NCBI RefSeq assembly: GCF_000003815.2
Contig: NC_049981.1
Span: forward strand, 16,422,063-16,486,062
Length of the DNA: 64,000 bases
Source: Branchiostoma floridae
Taxonomy: Eukaryota > Chordata > Leptocardii > Amphioxiformes > Branchiostomatidae
Direction: 5' to 3'
Part shown: positions 47,101 to 58,135 of the stretch, in pieces
Position numbering within the stretch: the first letter of the stretch is position 1
How the letters are laid out: the number at the start of each line of letters is the position of its first letter
Notes under the pieces: model-generated
Seen by the model: only the letters and a program-made list of their open reading frames with translations
Database searches by the model: none
Told to the model about the DNA's origin: nothing
Translations under genes and position numbers: made by a program

Positions 47101-50100
47101 GCTACCATGCTGATATTGGATCTTACCTGCATTGAACCTTTTAGAAACGGCCAAAGCAGAATTATGTATTTCAAACTTGTTGGAAATGTTGGAAAATGTT
47201 TTTTGTTCATTTAATAAGTTTATAGATAATACATAGACGGACTTGCAGGTGGCATAAAAGTAGTATCAAGTTGGCAAGAAACGTAGCCGGCCAAGGAGTG
47301 TCACGGGTGGCTAATGGGCACTCCTTGGCAGGCTACACAAAGTCTTCTTAGCCAGCTTTGATACTATTTTATGACAGAGGCACATATAAATATGCCTGGA
47401 GATTAGTTAATGCGTATGTAAGATGCATGAATGTCAAAGCCATGTGCTGCTCGACGTACGCTGAAGCTTGTGAAAAGTAAGTTAGTCTTTCTTGTGTAGT
47501 TACAAGTGGTCACTTTAAACTTTTTCATACTCCCTTGCATAATTATTGTCTATATCTGTTGGTGATAAGTAAATTGTGACCTATTAAATTGTCTCTTTAA
47601 TTCATCTCAAGACAACGGGATTGCCCCCTTTAACTCATACGGAGCGAAATCGCTGTCTGTAACTGCAAGTCATAACTGTTCCAAGGTCAGAATAAGTCAA
47701 GGTCAAGAGTTGATGTAAAGATCAAGACAGAAGTCAATGTACCACATGATGAATGAATGCTTTGAAAAGCAGGGTTAATACGCCGACATAAACACATGAT
47801 CTCATTATTAGACAGATCGTTCACACCCACCTTTTCTGACTATAGACCAGTACGTCAGCCACAGACTGTTCTTCATGTTGAACTTGACATCATTGTCGTA
47901 ATTCGGGTCACCCACGTTACACTTGTATCTAGAAAAAATAAGATCGACTCGCAAATCATAGTCCCATGAGGGGTGGGTACCGGTACAGAAAATTCAGGTC
48001 CAGGTCCGGTTCAGGTCCAGAGGACCAGGTAGGTCGGACCTGAATCTGGACCTGATTCAGTATGAGAAAACATGTGAATGGACGATACGCAAAACAATGG
48101 TCCATGTTGCTGCAAAGCTTAAGAAGTATGTTTCGTGAGCTATTTGACTCCCCCTGTATCTGTATCTGTATCTATATAGCCGGTATAATTGCCGTTCGGC
48201 GTAACACACCAGCTTCGCAGGCACGCGGCGCGGCAGCAGCTGGTTATATAACAACGAACGACCCGTCACACCTAGCTGCATTGGCGTTCTAAAATCCTAG
48301 GCCTGTAAGACTAACTGCCTCTGCATGATTGACTGTAAAACTTTGTATAAATGAACTATGCTTTGCTCTTGTTATGTTCTTTGCAAATTCGACAGGTAAG
48401 CCCCAAAACATGTGAATTCCTGATCATGTAATCTGTTTATTTTCTTATAGGTCCAACATCCGGTCATGTCATCCGGACTGGTCCAATAAGACAAACCGGT
48501 TTTGTTCACGTTATACGTTAGCTTTGGCTTTGACATTGACATATTATTTTATGTCCATTTACAAAATAAAAGTAAGACGTCATGTAGCCAAAGTGATTTG
48601 TACGTAAAGTCTTCCGAACGCAAATGACGTCAAACTATCGAGAGCACTCGTGTCAGAGGAGATAAGTTAAATAACGTAAATAAGTTAAGTCTATATTGTA
48701 CACAAATTTTTTGAAAAGAGTATTTACCAAAGAACCATCCTTTTTCCATGTTTATTCAGCAGGCCTTTGTATTTTGGTAAAAAGTGACTTTTTTTGCTTT
48801 TTTACATGCTAGGATCCAACAAAGACCTAGAGCATGAAGCACTAGTAGCAAGTTAGTAAAAGGCCTCAATTCCGTAAGGACACAACAACTGCGGCGACTC
48901 TATGTGACTAATGTCTATCCTACCTGATCCTACTTGTGATGTACAGTAGAATGGCAGTCCCAATTAACGCTCCCAGTATGGAGAACCACACTCTACTGTT
49001 GAACGGCAGCAGGAAGGCGAAAAGAGAAGTTCCTTTTGGTTCAGGTTTCCGGATGAGCAGCCCGGCTCCGAGATCCATAAAGGGGTTGGTAAAATCGACG
49101 ACTTGTTCCCTGGCGGAGCTGATCGTTACCGGTGCCACTGCGACATCAGCGTGCTGCATGAAATGTGTTTACAAAGTTCAATCGTAAAGTAGATTATATA
49201 AACGTAACTGACAGGAGTCAAACATTGAAAGGTACTGTCTAATCTTCTTGTAGCGTACCAATCTAACACATCAATTCACAAGACTGAAGAATAGCTGAAG
49301 AAGAGCTTACGTAAACGTATCATTGTTTTAGCTGTATGCATGAAACGTAGCTAACTTCGTAATCAAAAACAGGTGCATAGCAAATAGAAGGGGTATATTT
49401 GCCAAGTTCAATGATTTATCTTGTTCATCACGTACCTTTCGCATGACCTCACCGATAAGCCCTCCCCACGATTTATTAGCGTTCAGTGATCCGTACGTGC
49501 CATCGGGGACCAAGTACAGGTCAAAGGTGAAGTCAAGCTCTGCCGCCAAAGCTGTGATGATATCGATGACAAAACCTGTGAACTTGGCCTTGCCACCCAG
49601 TCTGTTGACCATAACATATGGCTCCTCCTATGGACAGGAAGAAATGGTTACTTTGGTATTTTAGAATGACATTTAAGATATTATAAAAACCTAACAATCT
49701 TCAAGACTATTTTGAATGGATCCAATTTCCGCTGCTCCGAATTCTTTTAGGAGCAAACGCCACAAAATCTGTATGCTACTTGCAGAGTATATGATATTAT
49801 CTTGTTAGTAATACATGTACTAACAATTGTACCAAAGGTTAATGATAAGACCATGTAGCATGTACAGTTGTGTTGCAATGAAGTTATAATGATCGTTGTT
49901 CATAATCACCTAAATCTTATCGCAGCAGCGTCACATTGCAGCGTTAGGTTGCATTAGGAATGCCGAAACGTTTGTAGACTAATTCTGCATGATTCTACTA
50001 TACATCAATAGATGTCTATCGTCATCGATCTACGAACTCATCGAAAATACTTTGTCACTGCTTTCTGTATTTGAGTAGGATGCAATCTTCCAGATGGAAG

Positions 50101-52214
50101 TAAAACTAAAGTTGCCTAAAGAATATGATAATTCTACTGAGACTTCATTTTGTCGCCCACATAGCCATCAATCAAAATCCTATGTATGGTGTGGCACTGA
50201 GGTATTTTCAGCACCTGGTGGGATTTGTTACAACACTGTTTGGTAGAGCGTGTACCGGAAGTGTGGTCATCTGAAGCAATGTCGCAATGCTGAAAAAAGT
50301 TTTCTATACACGATTTTGTGTCTACAACGTGCGATGTGTATACCGCAGAGCAATAAGATGATGTTGAGAGTGTTGAGTGGCAAGGTCGTAGCTGACAGTC
50401 GTGTCCAAAACACACTTTGTGGAAATACTGGTCAGTCCCCCAGCACACATTTTTGGCCAATTTCTACTAAATGAAATAATGGCGGCGGAATAATTCCACC
50501 GATATTCAGAAACCTTCTGCAGAGTGCCATTGTATAGGAGTTGTATGGGGATGTATGCAGCTCATGTATTCACCGTCTGGCCACGTTTGTTCACCCCGAT
50601 CCCAATTTAACGATCTAGCTACTGGCTTCTTTCATTTGACCTATTCCTTACAATGGTACTTAAAATTCCCTCATACATTTTCAGTACGATTTACCAAGGG
50701 AAACAAGGGAGACCTTTCTATTACAGCATTGGCATTGGAATTGGTTTCATGACAAGATAGAGTGTAGGACAAAAAGAAAATAAGATCCATTGTAAAATTG
50801 ACCTATGGTGTGCATCTTACAATCAAACGCATTTTTATCACACTTGCTTGCGACGAACTGACTTCAAAGAAAATTCAAAATGTTTTATTCAAATAAGCCG
50901 ACCATTTTGGACATATATTTGACAGCAGGTCGATATTGTATCCAGTAAAGTCGATAACCCGCCAACCTCTTCTGATTACATCGGTATCTGCCAGTCATGT
51001 AGTTATTTAAGTATATATAAATTTCATTCTATTCGATAGTTAAAACATATGATCTACATTTACCTTGTATTGTATATTCTAAGTATTTTTTATGGTAATT
51101 AGGCTCAAATCATTACAATCGACATAAGCTTCAAGATACAACTTATGTTTTATGCTTTTACAGTGTGCACACAACTGCAATTTTAGCCGGTCGAAATATA
51201 TGTTAAATAATCACAATTCGTATACGTAAAAAGTGAAGTGTGGTTTCGTCGATTAAGTTGTTGACAAACTATATTTTCTCTAAAAGGATCAGGCAAGTGT
51301 GGGCATGATTGATGTCACTGACAATTAATACTTACCTGCAGCAGGGAAGGATTATCACATTGCACCTAAGCGGATTAGGATTATTGCTTTAGTAAGGATA
51401 TAACAACTCACGATGGATGGCTCGTCCTTCCCAAAATTAGGACATGCACTATATATAGATATGTACTAGTTCTTTTGCAAGGTTTTACATCTGGTGGAGC
51501 AGCGCGCCCGGAGCCAGCCACCATGGGCGGTCTGCACCATTTATGTGGAGGGGGGGTCCACTTTGCAAGATGGCGACAAGTGTGAACTCCGTGGTATGAA
51601 AAATCAATCTTTGACTGGACTAGAACAAGCATTCTTTAATTTTGATTCATTAGTTCTTAATAAGTGGGTTTCATTACTCTAAAGATATCCCGTAAGTATC
51701 AGAGAGACTATGGTCACCAGAGATTTTCTTCTAACTAGAACACACTTTAGTCTAACCCTAATCCAAGCAATAAAAGATATTGTTGGACTTGAATTTTTGT
51801 ACATAAGGGAAATATGATTTAGTTAGAAGTTTAGAAGAGGTTAACAAAGTTATATGATTACAACTGTATTTTTGTAACGCAGTACAGGAAATTCAAGATC
51901 GGTAGATATAATTTATATTTGTATATCAATGTATATCGATAGCCAAGGGCTCCCCGATTTAAATAGACCGCGCGTACCAATTTCGGCTACCCGTCATCTC
52001 TATCCCAAATCTCCGAGTGGAGCCTCGTTTGCGCGAAGGGCCTTGTAAAGCACTCCTTGTAAGCTTAGAACCTTAGAAGCTTAGAACATTAGTTCCCATA
52101 GCTTTTTAAGGTGAAGACAGGTAGACAAAATGCGTTTGAAAGAACGCAGTATGGATTTCTGTAATACTTCTCTCCCACACTGTACACACACACATATATA
52201 TACATATATACACA

Positions 52215-52256
<42 letters not shown>

Positions 52257-52313
52257 CACATGTACACACACACACACACACACACATACACGCACATGTA
52301 CACACACACACAT

Positions 52314-52347
<34 letters not shown>

Positions 52348-53441
52348 GCACACACATACACATACACACACATCTGGTAGCCCGCCTGTAGTGGCCCAAA
52401 ATGGCTGGCACCCGGCGTGCTCCTCCCCCTACTCAGATTTTACCCCATGCCAAAGTGCTTGATATTATTCCGAATTCGCACCCGCCATTTCAGGCTGTAC
52501 AAATCACGCCATTGCCGAAATCCTAATGGGAGCTCTTCTGTGCCACTCGCCTCACCTCTGGGTCATCCTATTTTCTTCTGCATCTGTTATTGTTGTAACT
52601 AATGTACATATTTCAACCCGTCAGACACCCTGTCTTCCCTTCACAGAAGTGTCACTTTAACTTCAATTCAGCACCAAGGACAGGGAAGGTTACATCATGC
52701 ATAAGTAGTATATGTTAGCTACGGAGGTTTGCGTATTCAAGGTTGAAGTTTCAGATATACTTTTTATTCGTGATGACATTTTATTCTAAATCTACCAAAC
52801 GAAACTAACCTCAATTGTCACTGCTCTGAGATGCACCCCTTTTAACGATTGTCGCTCTGAAACATGAGAAAGATTCCGTTACAAAAATAGTCCGTACCTT
52901 TCTCGATAATGCATTCTCTAAGGGGCAAGGGTCTAATGCACAATAAGTGCATTTAATGCTTACCTAAGAGCCCCTGGGGTCAGGAGGGCGGAAGCTAAAG
53001 TAGCATTTGCCAAAAACTACCATTAGAAGAACTTTGGATAGGAACAACTTTCAAATATACTAGCAATACAAATTATATGTAACGGTAATCTCTACTGGCA
53101 ATATGTGTTCTAGGCAAAGATAAAGACATAAACTGGTATATGGATACCCGCTGAGATAGACAATCTGTAGAGCAATGATCCATGCCAAACAGAATAAATA
53201 GTTGGGGTTTCTAAAATGTACAATTAGTACAAATGATTACTTTGGATTTGTGCCAATATGTACCTTGGGTCTTTTCTAATAAAAGTTTTCAAGGTTTCCT
53301 TCAAGCTTCATCATATTTCTGTGTTACTTAGGGATGGGAATTAGCATAACATACCTTGTTCAGATGATTCGGTAGTAGCAAGAAGTTTGGCGATCAATAA
53401 TGGGGTTGGCTTCCTTGTGACGTCATGCGAAAACAATGGCG
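44043..53441 (-). CDS. Receptor gene B: ionotropic glutamate receptor subunit (nine recognised exons)
   Basis: Paralog of receptor A, facing it tail to tail. Minus-strand exons in order: 53441-53355, 52856-52810, 49627-49436, 49153-48924, 47928-47831, 46104-45877, 45356-45089, 44747-44519 and 44135-44043. All junctions are GT/AG and keep frame over about 489 residues. Order: linker, S1 ([30 protein letters not shown] with the carboxylate Arg), M1 ([20 protein letters not shown]), pore loop (YWSIVRKG), M3 ([10 protein letters not shown]), S2 ([11 protein letters not shown]-like [37 protein letters not shown]), M4 and tail. Start and signal peptide are not found; they may lie in the 57441 gap or beyond the window. 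It shares the Arg-Lys pore and the Phe-Leu substitution in S2 with gene A. Co-assembly with A is plausible but unproven. Confidence 0.93.
44519..44747 (-). CDS. Receptor B exon: end of S2 and M4
   Basis: 229 nt. It encodes [26 protein letters not shown] and M4 ([20 protein letters not shown]), then KLCKSKPQ before gtaatg. Without splicing, the frame would end 13 codons later. Confidence 0.95.
45089..45356 (-). CDS. Receptor B exon: S2
   Basis: 268 nt after actgatag, ending GG|gtaaga. It encodes [13 protein letters not shown], a longer variable loop ([16 protein letters not shown]), [32 protein letters not shown] and LKKPLSVG. The five extra codons relative to gene A lie in the variable loop. 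Confidence 0.95.
45611..45690. repeat. Perfect 40-bp tandem duplication
   Basis: The unit beginning TCACTAAGTTTGGTCGTCCT occurs twice head to tail, with no mismatch except the last base. It lies in a gene B intron between 45356 and 45877. The lack of divergence shows it is recent. Confidence 0.95.
45877..46104 (-). CDS. Receptor B exon: M3 gate helix and start of S2
   Basis: 228 nt after ctcacag, with donor gtaggg after GTA G. It encodes [51 protein letters not shown], then [18 protein letters not shown]. The M3 part is nearly identical in DNA to gene A; the remainder is diverged. Confidence 0.96.
47251..47374. repeat. Foldback element, about 124 bp, in a receptor B intron
   Basis: The left arm CATAAAAGTAGTATCAAG... 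GGCCAAGGAGTG pairs with the right arm CACTCCTTGGCAGGCTAC... CTTTGATACTATTTTATG. The loop is about 17 nt and there are a few bulges. It fits a small hairpin MITE. Confidence 0.75.
47831..47928 (-). CDS. Receptor B exon: pore loop with Arg-Lys at the Q/R site
   Basis: 98 nt after ttttctag, ending G|gtgggt. It encodes [18 protein letters not shown], then [12 protein letters not shown]. The Q/R position is Arg (AGA) and the next Lys (AAA), as in gene A. Confidence 0.95.
47969..48060. repeat. AGGTCC/GGACCT-rich palindromic cluster
   Basis: It starts GGGTACCGGTAC, then has repeated CAGGTCC units in both orientations (TTCAGGTCCAGGTCCGG, GGTCCAGAGGACC, TCGGACCTGAATCTGGACC). The self-complementary arrangement suggests a transposon terminus or foldback. 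A short (GTATCT)n run follows at 48155-48177. Confidence 0.5.
48924..49153 (-). CDS. Receptor B exon: end of S1 and M1
   Basis: 230 nt after tcatgcag, ending AG|gtagga. It encodes [39 protein letters not shown] and M1 ([20 protein letters not shown]). Confidence 0.96.
49436..49627 (-). CDS. Receptor B exon: S1 core
   Basis: 192 nt after ccatag, ending before gtacgt, phase 0 at both ends. It encodes [53 protein letters not shown] and [10 protein letters not shown]. Confidence 0.95.
49628..52809. other. Receptor B intron
   Basis: The long intron between the second and third recognised exons. A GC-rich patch near 51480-51600 has short frames on both strands but no recognised protein. The CA-rich satellite at 52183-52373 is listed separately. 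Confidence 0.6.
52183..52373. repeat. Complex (CA)n satellite with higher-order units
   Basis: Mostly CA dinucleotides with interspersed CATACACGCACATGTACACA blocks repeated at least twice. The overlapping Cys-Val and His-Thr frames are artefacts. Confidence 0.95.
52810..52856 (-). CDS. Receptor B exon: start of ligand-binding S1
   Basis: 47 nt between tgtttcag and gttagt (minus strand). It encodes [15 protein letters not shown], leading into EEPYVM. It matches gene A exon 34506-34555 in phase and position, one codon shorter. Confidence 0.88.
53355..53441 (-). CDS. Receptor B exon: N-terminal linker
   Basis: 87 nt after aattcag, ending G|gtatgt. It encodes [18 protein letters not shown] and [10 protein letters not shown], with the same entry and exit phases as the gene A exon 34205-34294 and a similar core (PLLxxKLL). 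The preceding exon must end in phase 1 and was not found. Confidence 0.75.
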
Positions 53442-56400
53442 CTGAATTGTGACAAAAGTGTAGTTAATCAGTAAGTTGGTATTCATAGTTAGATATACAT
53501 CAAGCAGCTCCTATCAAGCTAGGTAAACTAGGTTCCAAAGCTTTTACTATAGGACTCGTCCCTCTCTAGGAAAGCTACTTATTTTTTGTAATTAAAGAAT
53601 GCACCTGAGTATATTATATATATTATTTATATGTTGTAGGTGAAGGACTCGGAAACCAATCACTGCTATCTGTAAGATTGCTATCGCTTTTTTTTCATGG
53701 ATGCACAACGAATATAGTATTTTCATGACAAAAAGCGATGGCGGGGGCATTGAATCTCTCAATGGAATAACCTTGGAGTCCCGTAAGTTGAAAGGCCCTG
53801 CCATGCTGATCACCTTAATCATTCACTGGGTAAGTACTATTGACTACCACCCTCAGACAAAGGGAGAGGGAGTTATCGGTGGGATTTAACTTACCACAGG
53901 GGATATGTTCTTATGGCAAAGCTGAGCTTAACTCTATGCATATCACCAAAGGATAAGGACATCTCGAAATGAAAATCTTAATGGTAAAGAATTGTGTTGT
54001 GCACGACTTTCGTCGAATGAGTGTGTGTTCTGAAGGTGTATCTCCGTTTTGTTTGTATTTGTTTGTTTGTCAGCCCAAAACAACTGACTTGCTTAGCTGA
54101 TGATTTTAGATATTTGTTGGCAGAGTATAAGCAGTCCTTCACATGACAGGAAGTCCACATAGGTCATCAAAGCTTCCCCACAAAAGATTGGAAACTATTG
54201 ATTTCGTCTTGCATGAATATTGTGAAGATGGGTCGATACAATAGGACAGCTACGTTGGTAGATAGTATAGTCATAGTCTGGCATTTGAAAAAAGAAAGAG
54301 TGAGTTAAAGATAGGCAGATGGAGACAAAGACAAGGTAAGACAGACAGAGAGAGAGAAATGTGAGTTTAAAATAACATATACTACATCTCTAATAGCAGA
54401 CATATTAATGCAGACAGTATACGCGGGCGTAGCGAAGACTGGAGGTTAAGCCTGATTTTACTGGTCAGGACCACAAAATTGTCTATTACCACTGCATCTC
54501 GGTTGATGAACAGTAACCACCCACCTAGCTGTAAAATGCCTTACAGCTCATCACACTCTGTGATTAGCTATAGATGAAGGTAAATGTATTTACCCCCTAA
54601 GGATTCTTCAGTCAGTGACCTTGGAGAAAACAGAACAGAATTTTCTGGGCAAAATGAACACTTCATACCCTATCAATTACCACGTACTAGCTTCACGCTG
54701 AGTACTTCATTTATTTGCAAGCTTGATTAACCTATGGCAGTTCACTGGTAACAAGTTATCTACCATTATTTCCATCGCCACTAGGAACATATTTACTACA
54801 TAAATGTTTAAGTTTATTTTATGGTCTTTTTGGTCCTATCATATTTACAAGACTTAATATGACTCAGCAACATGTTTCACCGGTCATCTTTTGAACATGG
54901 AGCCATTATTTCTAGTCACAATTCCCAGCTTCTCTTTCGAAAACAGAACACTGTATACCTAGGTTCCCATCAGCCAAAATTTATATGTCACTAGTTCTTA
55001 ATCTACTTCACTTGACACTCATTCAAGCCAAAAACTGGGACTTCTATAAGGGCAAGGCTACATTCCTTATTACTAGCTTTTAGGTAGAAATATGCGGTAT
55101 GACTCGTGTCAAATAACACGCTTCTGTAATTACAAACTATACGCCATTATTTCTCTTCCAAAATTGCCACCATTTAGTTACAAAACAACGCTAAAATTCT
55201 TTTTATCCATCATATAATCCACCATCACCAAAGATTGACCTTGGGCGACTTAGGGTGTAGTCATAAGACCCAATAATAATCCTCTATTAGAATACCTACT
55301 GTGAATTATATTGAGCTGTAATAAAGGGGAATTACATGAGCAAGCCTTGCTTTGATACTGGCTTTGAGCCATGATCAAGTGTAATTTAACCTCAGAATAC
55401 GTCCTTTCTAGTGTTAATGATGCGATGCTGCTTCACTCAAATGTGCATATAGCCTCAAAGGCAATGCTCTTTTGACTCTCTTCTTCCACGTCACTTCTAA
55501 TCACATCCAGGCAATCCCCTTTTGATAAACTCACTTTGTGCCGACTAGTGCTTCGTGTGGATTTTCATGAGACCAATCGATCATCTATGGACTTCAGTTC
55601 TTCTAATGATAACCCTGGAGATCATTGTCGTATACGTAATGCTTGAATTGATGTTTTCATGGTAGCGCCCAGGCTCACTGGTATACGGAGATAAAGTTAC
55701 AGGTAGATGTGACACAATGAAAACGGATGTTGAAAAAAATGCTTCTCAGCGCCCTTTAACACGGTTCACAGAGTTTTCATTCCCACCTATAAGTCAAGTG
55801 TGTCGCACTTTTATTGCATATTGTAATTCACGACATAATGCTCTTTTGAGATAACATTGTATTTTAGTATAGCATAAAGCCCGGTGCAGAGAACATTAAA
55901 ACCCATATGTAACATTCAGCCAAACTTTCGCGGTTTACTGGTTTATTTTGTACAAAAAAACACGTGCATTGTATGTATATATTTTTCGTGTACACTGTAA
56001 CTTATAAGTTGTCTTCGGTTATTAAAGGTAACATCTTTGCGAATTGTAACTTGAAGTAAGTTATTTGTTTTGTAAGTTATGATCTACACGCTTCCATTAT
56101 CATCACTTTTATAGTAAAAACTCCGGGTATTTTAAAGAAACATTACTCCCTACTGATAATAGCTTAATATGCGGTCTTAGATACGCGAAACACTTCATCT
56201 GCCATTACATGTCCACGTACCATCATCGCCAAATGCTACATTGGTCCCACATCATCCAATTCCCCTTCCTTTTTCCACAGTATATGATGTGTAGAGTATA
56301 TATTTCATCTGTAAGTCCCGATAACATTCGTTATGGCACTTTCTATAATCTTGAGGAAAAATCAATCAGTAGTCACCATTGGCTGTACATGGTCTACAGT

Positions 56401-57440
56401 GATATAGGGTTCAGGTTAGAATGTACTTGGTCAAGTAGTTATACTCGTATATAGTCCCTGACGCTTCATATCCCTGTAATCATAATTTCTGCTTTTTTCA
56501 ATTGCAGCATGATCATTAGGTCAAAATGGCATTACTGTTACATCTGGGCATACTAGTAGATATTTAATGTGCAGTAGCATTCCAACATTTCGAAGAGAAT
56601 TAATCATATAGCCAAAGACGTTCTTTTCGTCAAAATGAGACGCTATTTAAGACCACATTAAAAAGATTGGATTAATTTAAATAGCCGTCTATAACAGGGT
56701 GTCATTTTGGTCAGAAAGCAGCAATCATAACCAAACACGTTCTCCGCACCACTGGAAAAATAGCTTGCTAATGGCAAGTATACGAAAAAAAGAGAAAGTG
56801 CAGTTGGAGTATTATCAAAATAATCTAGGCTAAATGAACCCTTTTTGCATGTACATGCAATTAGTGGCCAACTTCGACAGAGCAAAAATGTACATTCATT
56901 CAAGTAAACTTAATGCCAAATGTCCAAAACAAAATCTATGCCTTTAGCAATGACTAATCACTTTTCAACACTCTAGCCCCTACGTACCAAACCGGTAATC
57001 TGATTGAAGTGTGAACTAGTTCAACCGGAGAGAGAGGCGTCTCGTTCTGGAGGCAATTATATTCCGATGGTTCTTTTCCTTTGAACCTAAAATGATTGAT
57101 GAACTGTGCACTGTGATTTAACGGATCAGGCTAATCACATGGTAGAAGGGCTTAGGGTCAGTCTTTGATGTGCAATGCCGCTCCATTTCCTGTCTGTTCG
57201 TGCGAGTAAGCTCCGTGTTACACCTGAAACGCAGTGACCTATTTGGGTAATATATATACTTAGACCACAATAGCCTTATGATGCCGATAAAGAGCACAGA
57301 AGTAAAAAAAAAAGTTTTGATACTTTTCCCCTGAAAGGTTAATCATTTAAAAGTTCAACATTTAAAGTTTGTCACTCACACAAATAGGTTGCATGAAAAA
57401 AAAGTTGCTTTTGGTGTATGACACCACTAAATTAGAAAAA
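53442..57440. other. Upstream region of receptor B, no exon found
   Basis: I looked on the minus strand for a phase-1 signal-peptide exon and found none convincing. Otherwise AT-rich sequence without organised repeats. Confidence 0.4.
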
Positions 57441-58135
57441 NNNNNNNNNNNNNNNNNNNNNNNNNNNNNNNNNNNNNNNNNNNNNNNNNNNNNNNNNNNN
57501 NNNNNNNNNNNNNNNNNNNNNNNNNNNNNNNNNNNNNNNNNNNNNNNNNNNNNNNNNNNNNNNNNNNNNNNNNNNNNNNNNNNNNNNNNNNNNNNNNNNN
57601 NNNNNNNNNNNNNNNNNNNNNNNNNNNNNNNNNNNNNNNNNNNNNNNNNNNNNNNNNNNNNNNNNNNNNNNNNNNNNNNNNNNNNNNNNNNNNNNNNNNN
57701 NNNNNNNNNNNNNNNNNNNNNNNNNNNNNNNNNNNNNNNNNNNNNNNNNNNNNNNNNNNNNNNNNNNNNNNNNNNNNNNNNNNNNNNNNNNNNNNNNNNN
57801 NNNNNNNNNNNNNNNNNNNNNNNNNNNNNNNNNNNNNNNNNNNNNNNNNNNNNNNNNNNNNNNNNNNNNNNNNNNNNNNNNNNNNNNNNNNNNNNNNNNN
57901 NNNNNNNNNNNNNNNNNNNNNNNNNNNNNNNNNNNNNNNNNNNNNNNNNNNNNNNNNNNNNNNNNNNNNNNNNNNNNNNNNNNNNNNNNNNNNNNNNNNN
58001 NNNNNNNNNNNNNNNNNNNNNNNNNNNNNNNNNNNNNNNNNNNNNNNNNNNNNNNNNNNNNNNNNNNNNNNNNNNNNNNNNNNNNNNNNNNNNNNNNNNN
58101 NNNNNNNNNNNNNNNNNNNNNNNNNNNNNNNNNNN
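57441..58135. other. Assembly gap
   Basis: 695 undetermined bases (N). The first exon of receptor gene B could lie here. Confidence 1.

Noticed and set aside
51330-51430. Candidate upstream receptor B exon near 51340 or 51410 on the minus strand
   Set aside because: Neither gave an in-frame LRAVT-type strand; the correct exon was found at 52810-52856.
52081-52462. Cys-Val and His-Thr rich frames on both strands
   Set aside because: Translations of a (CA)n satellite.
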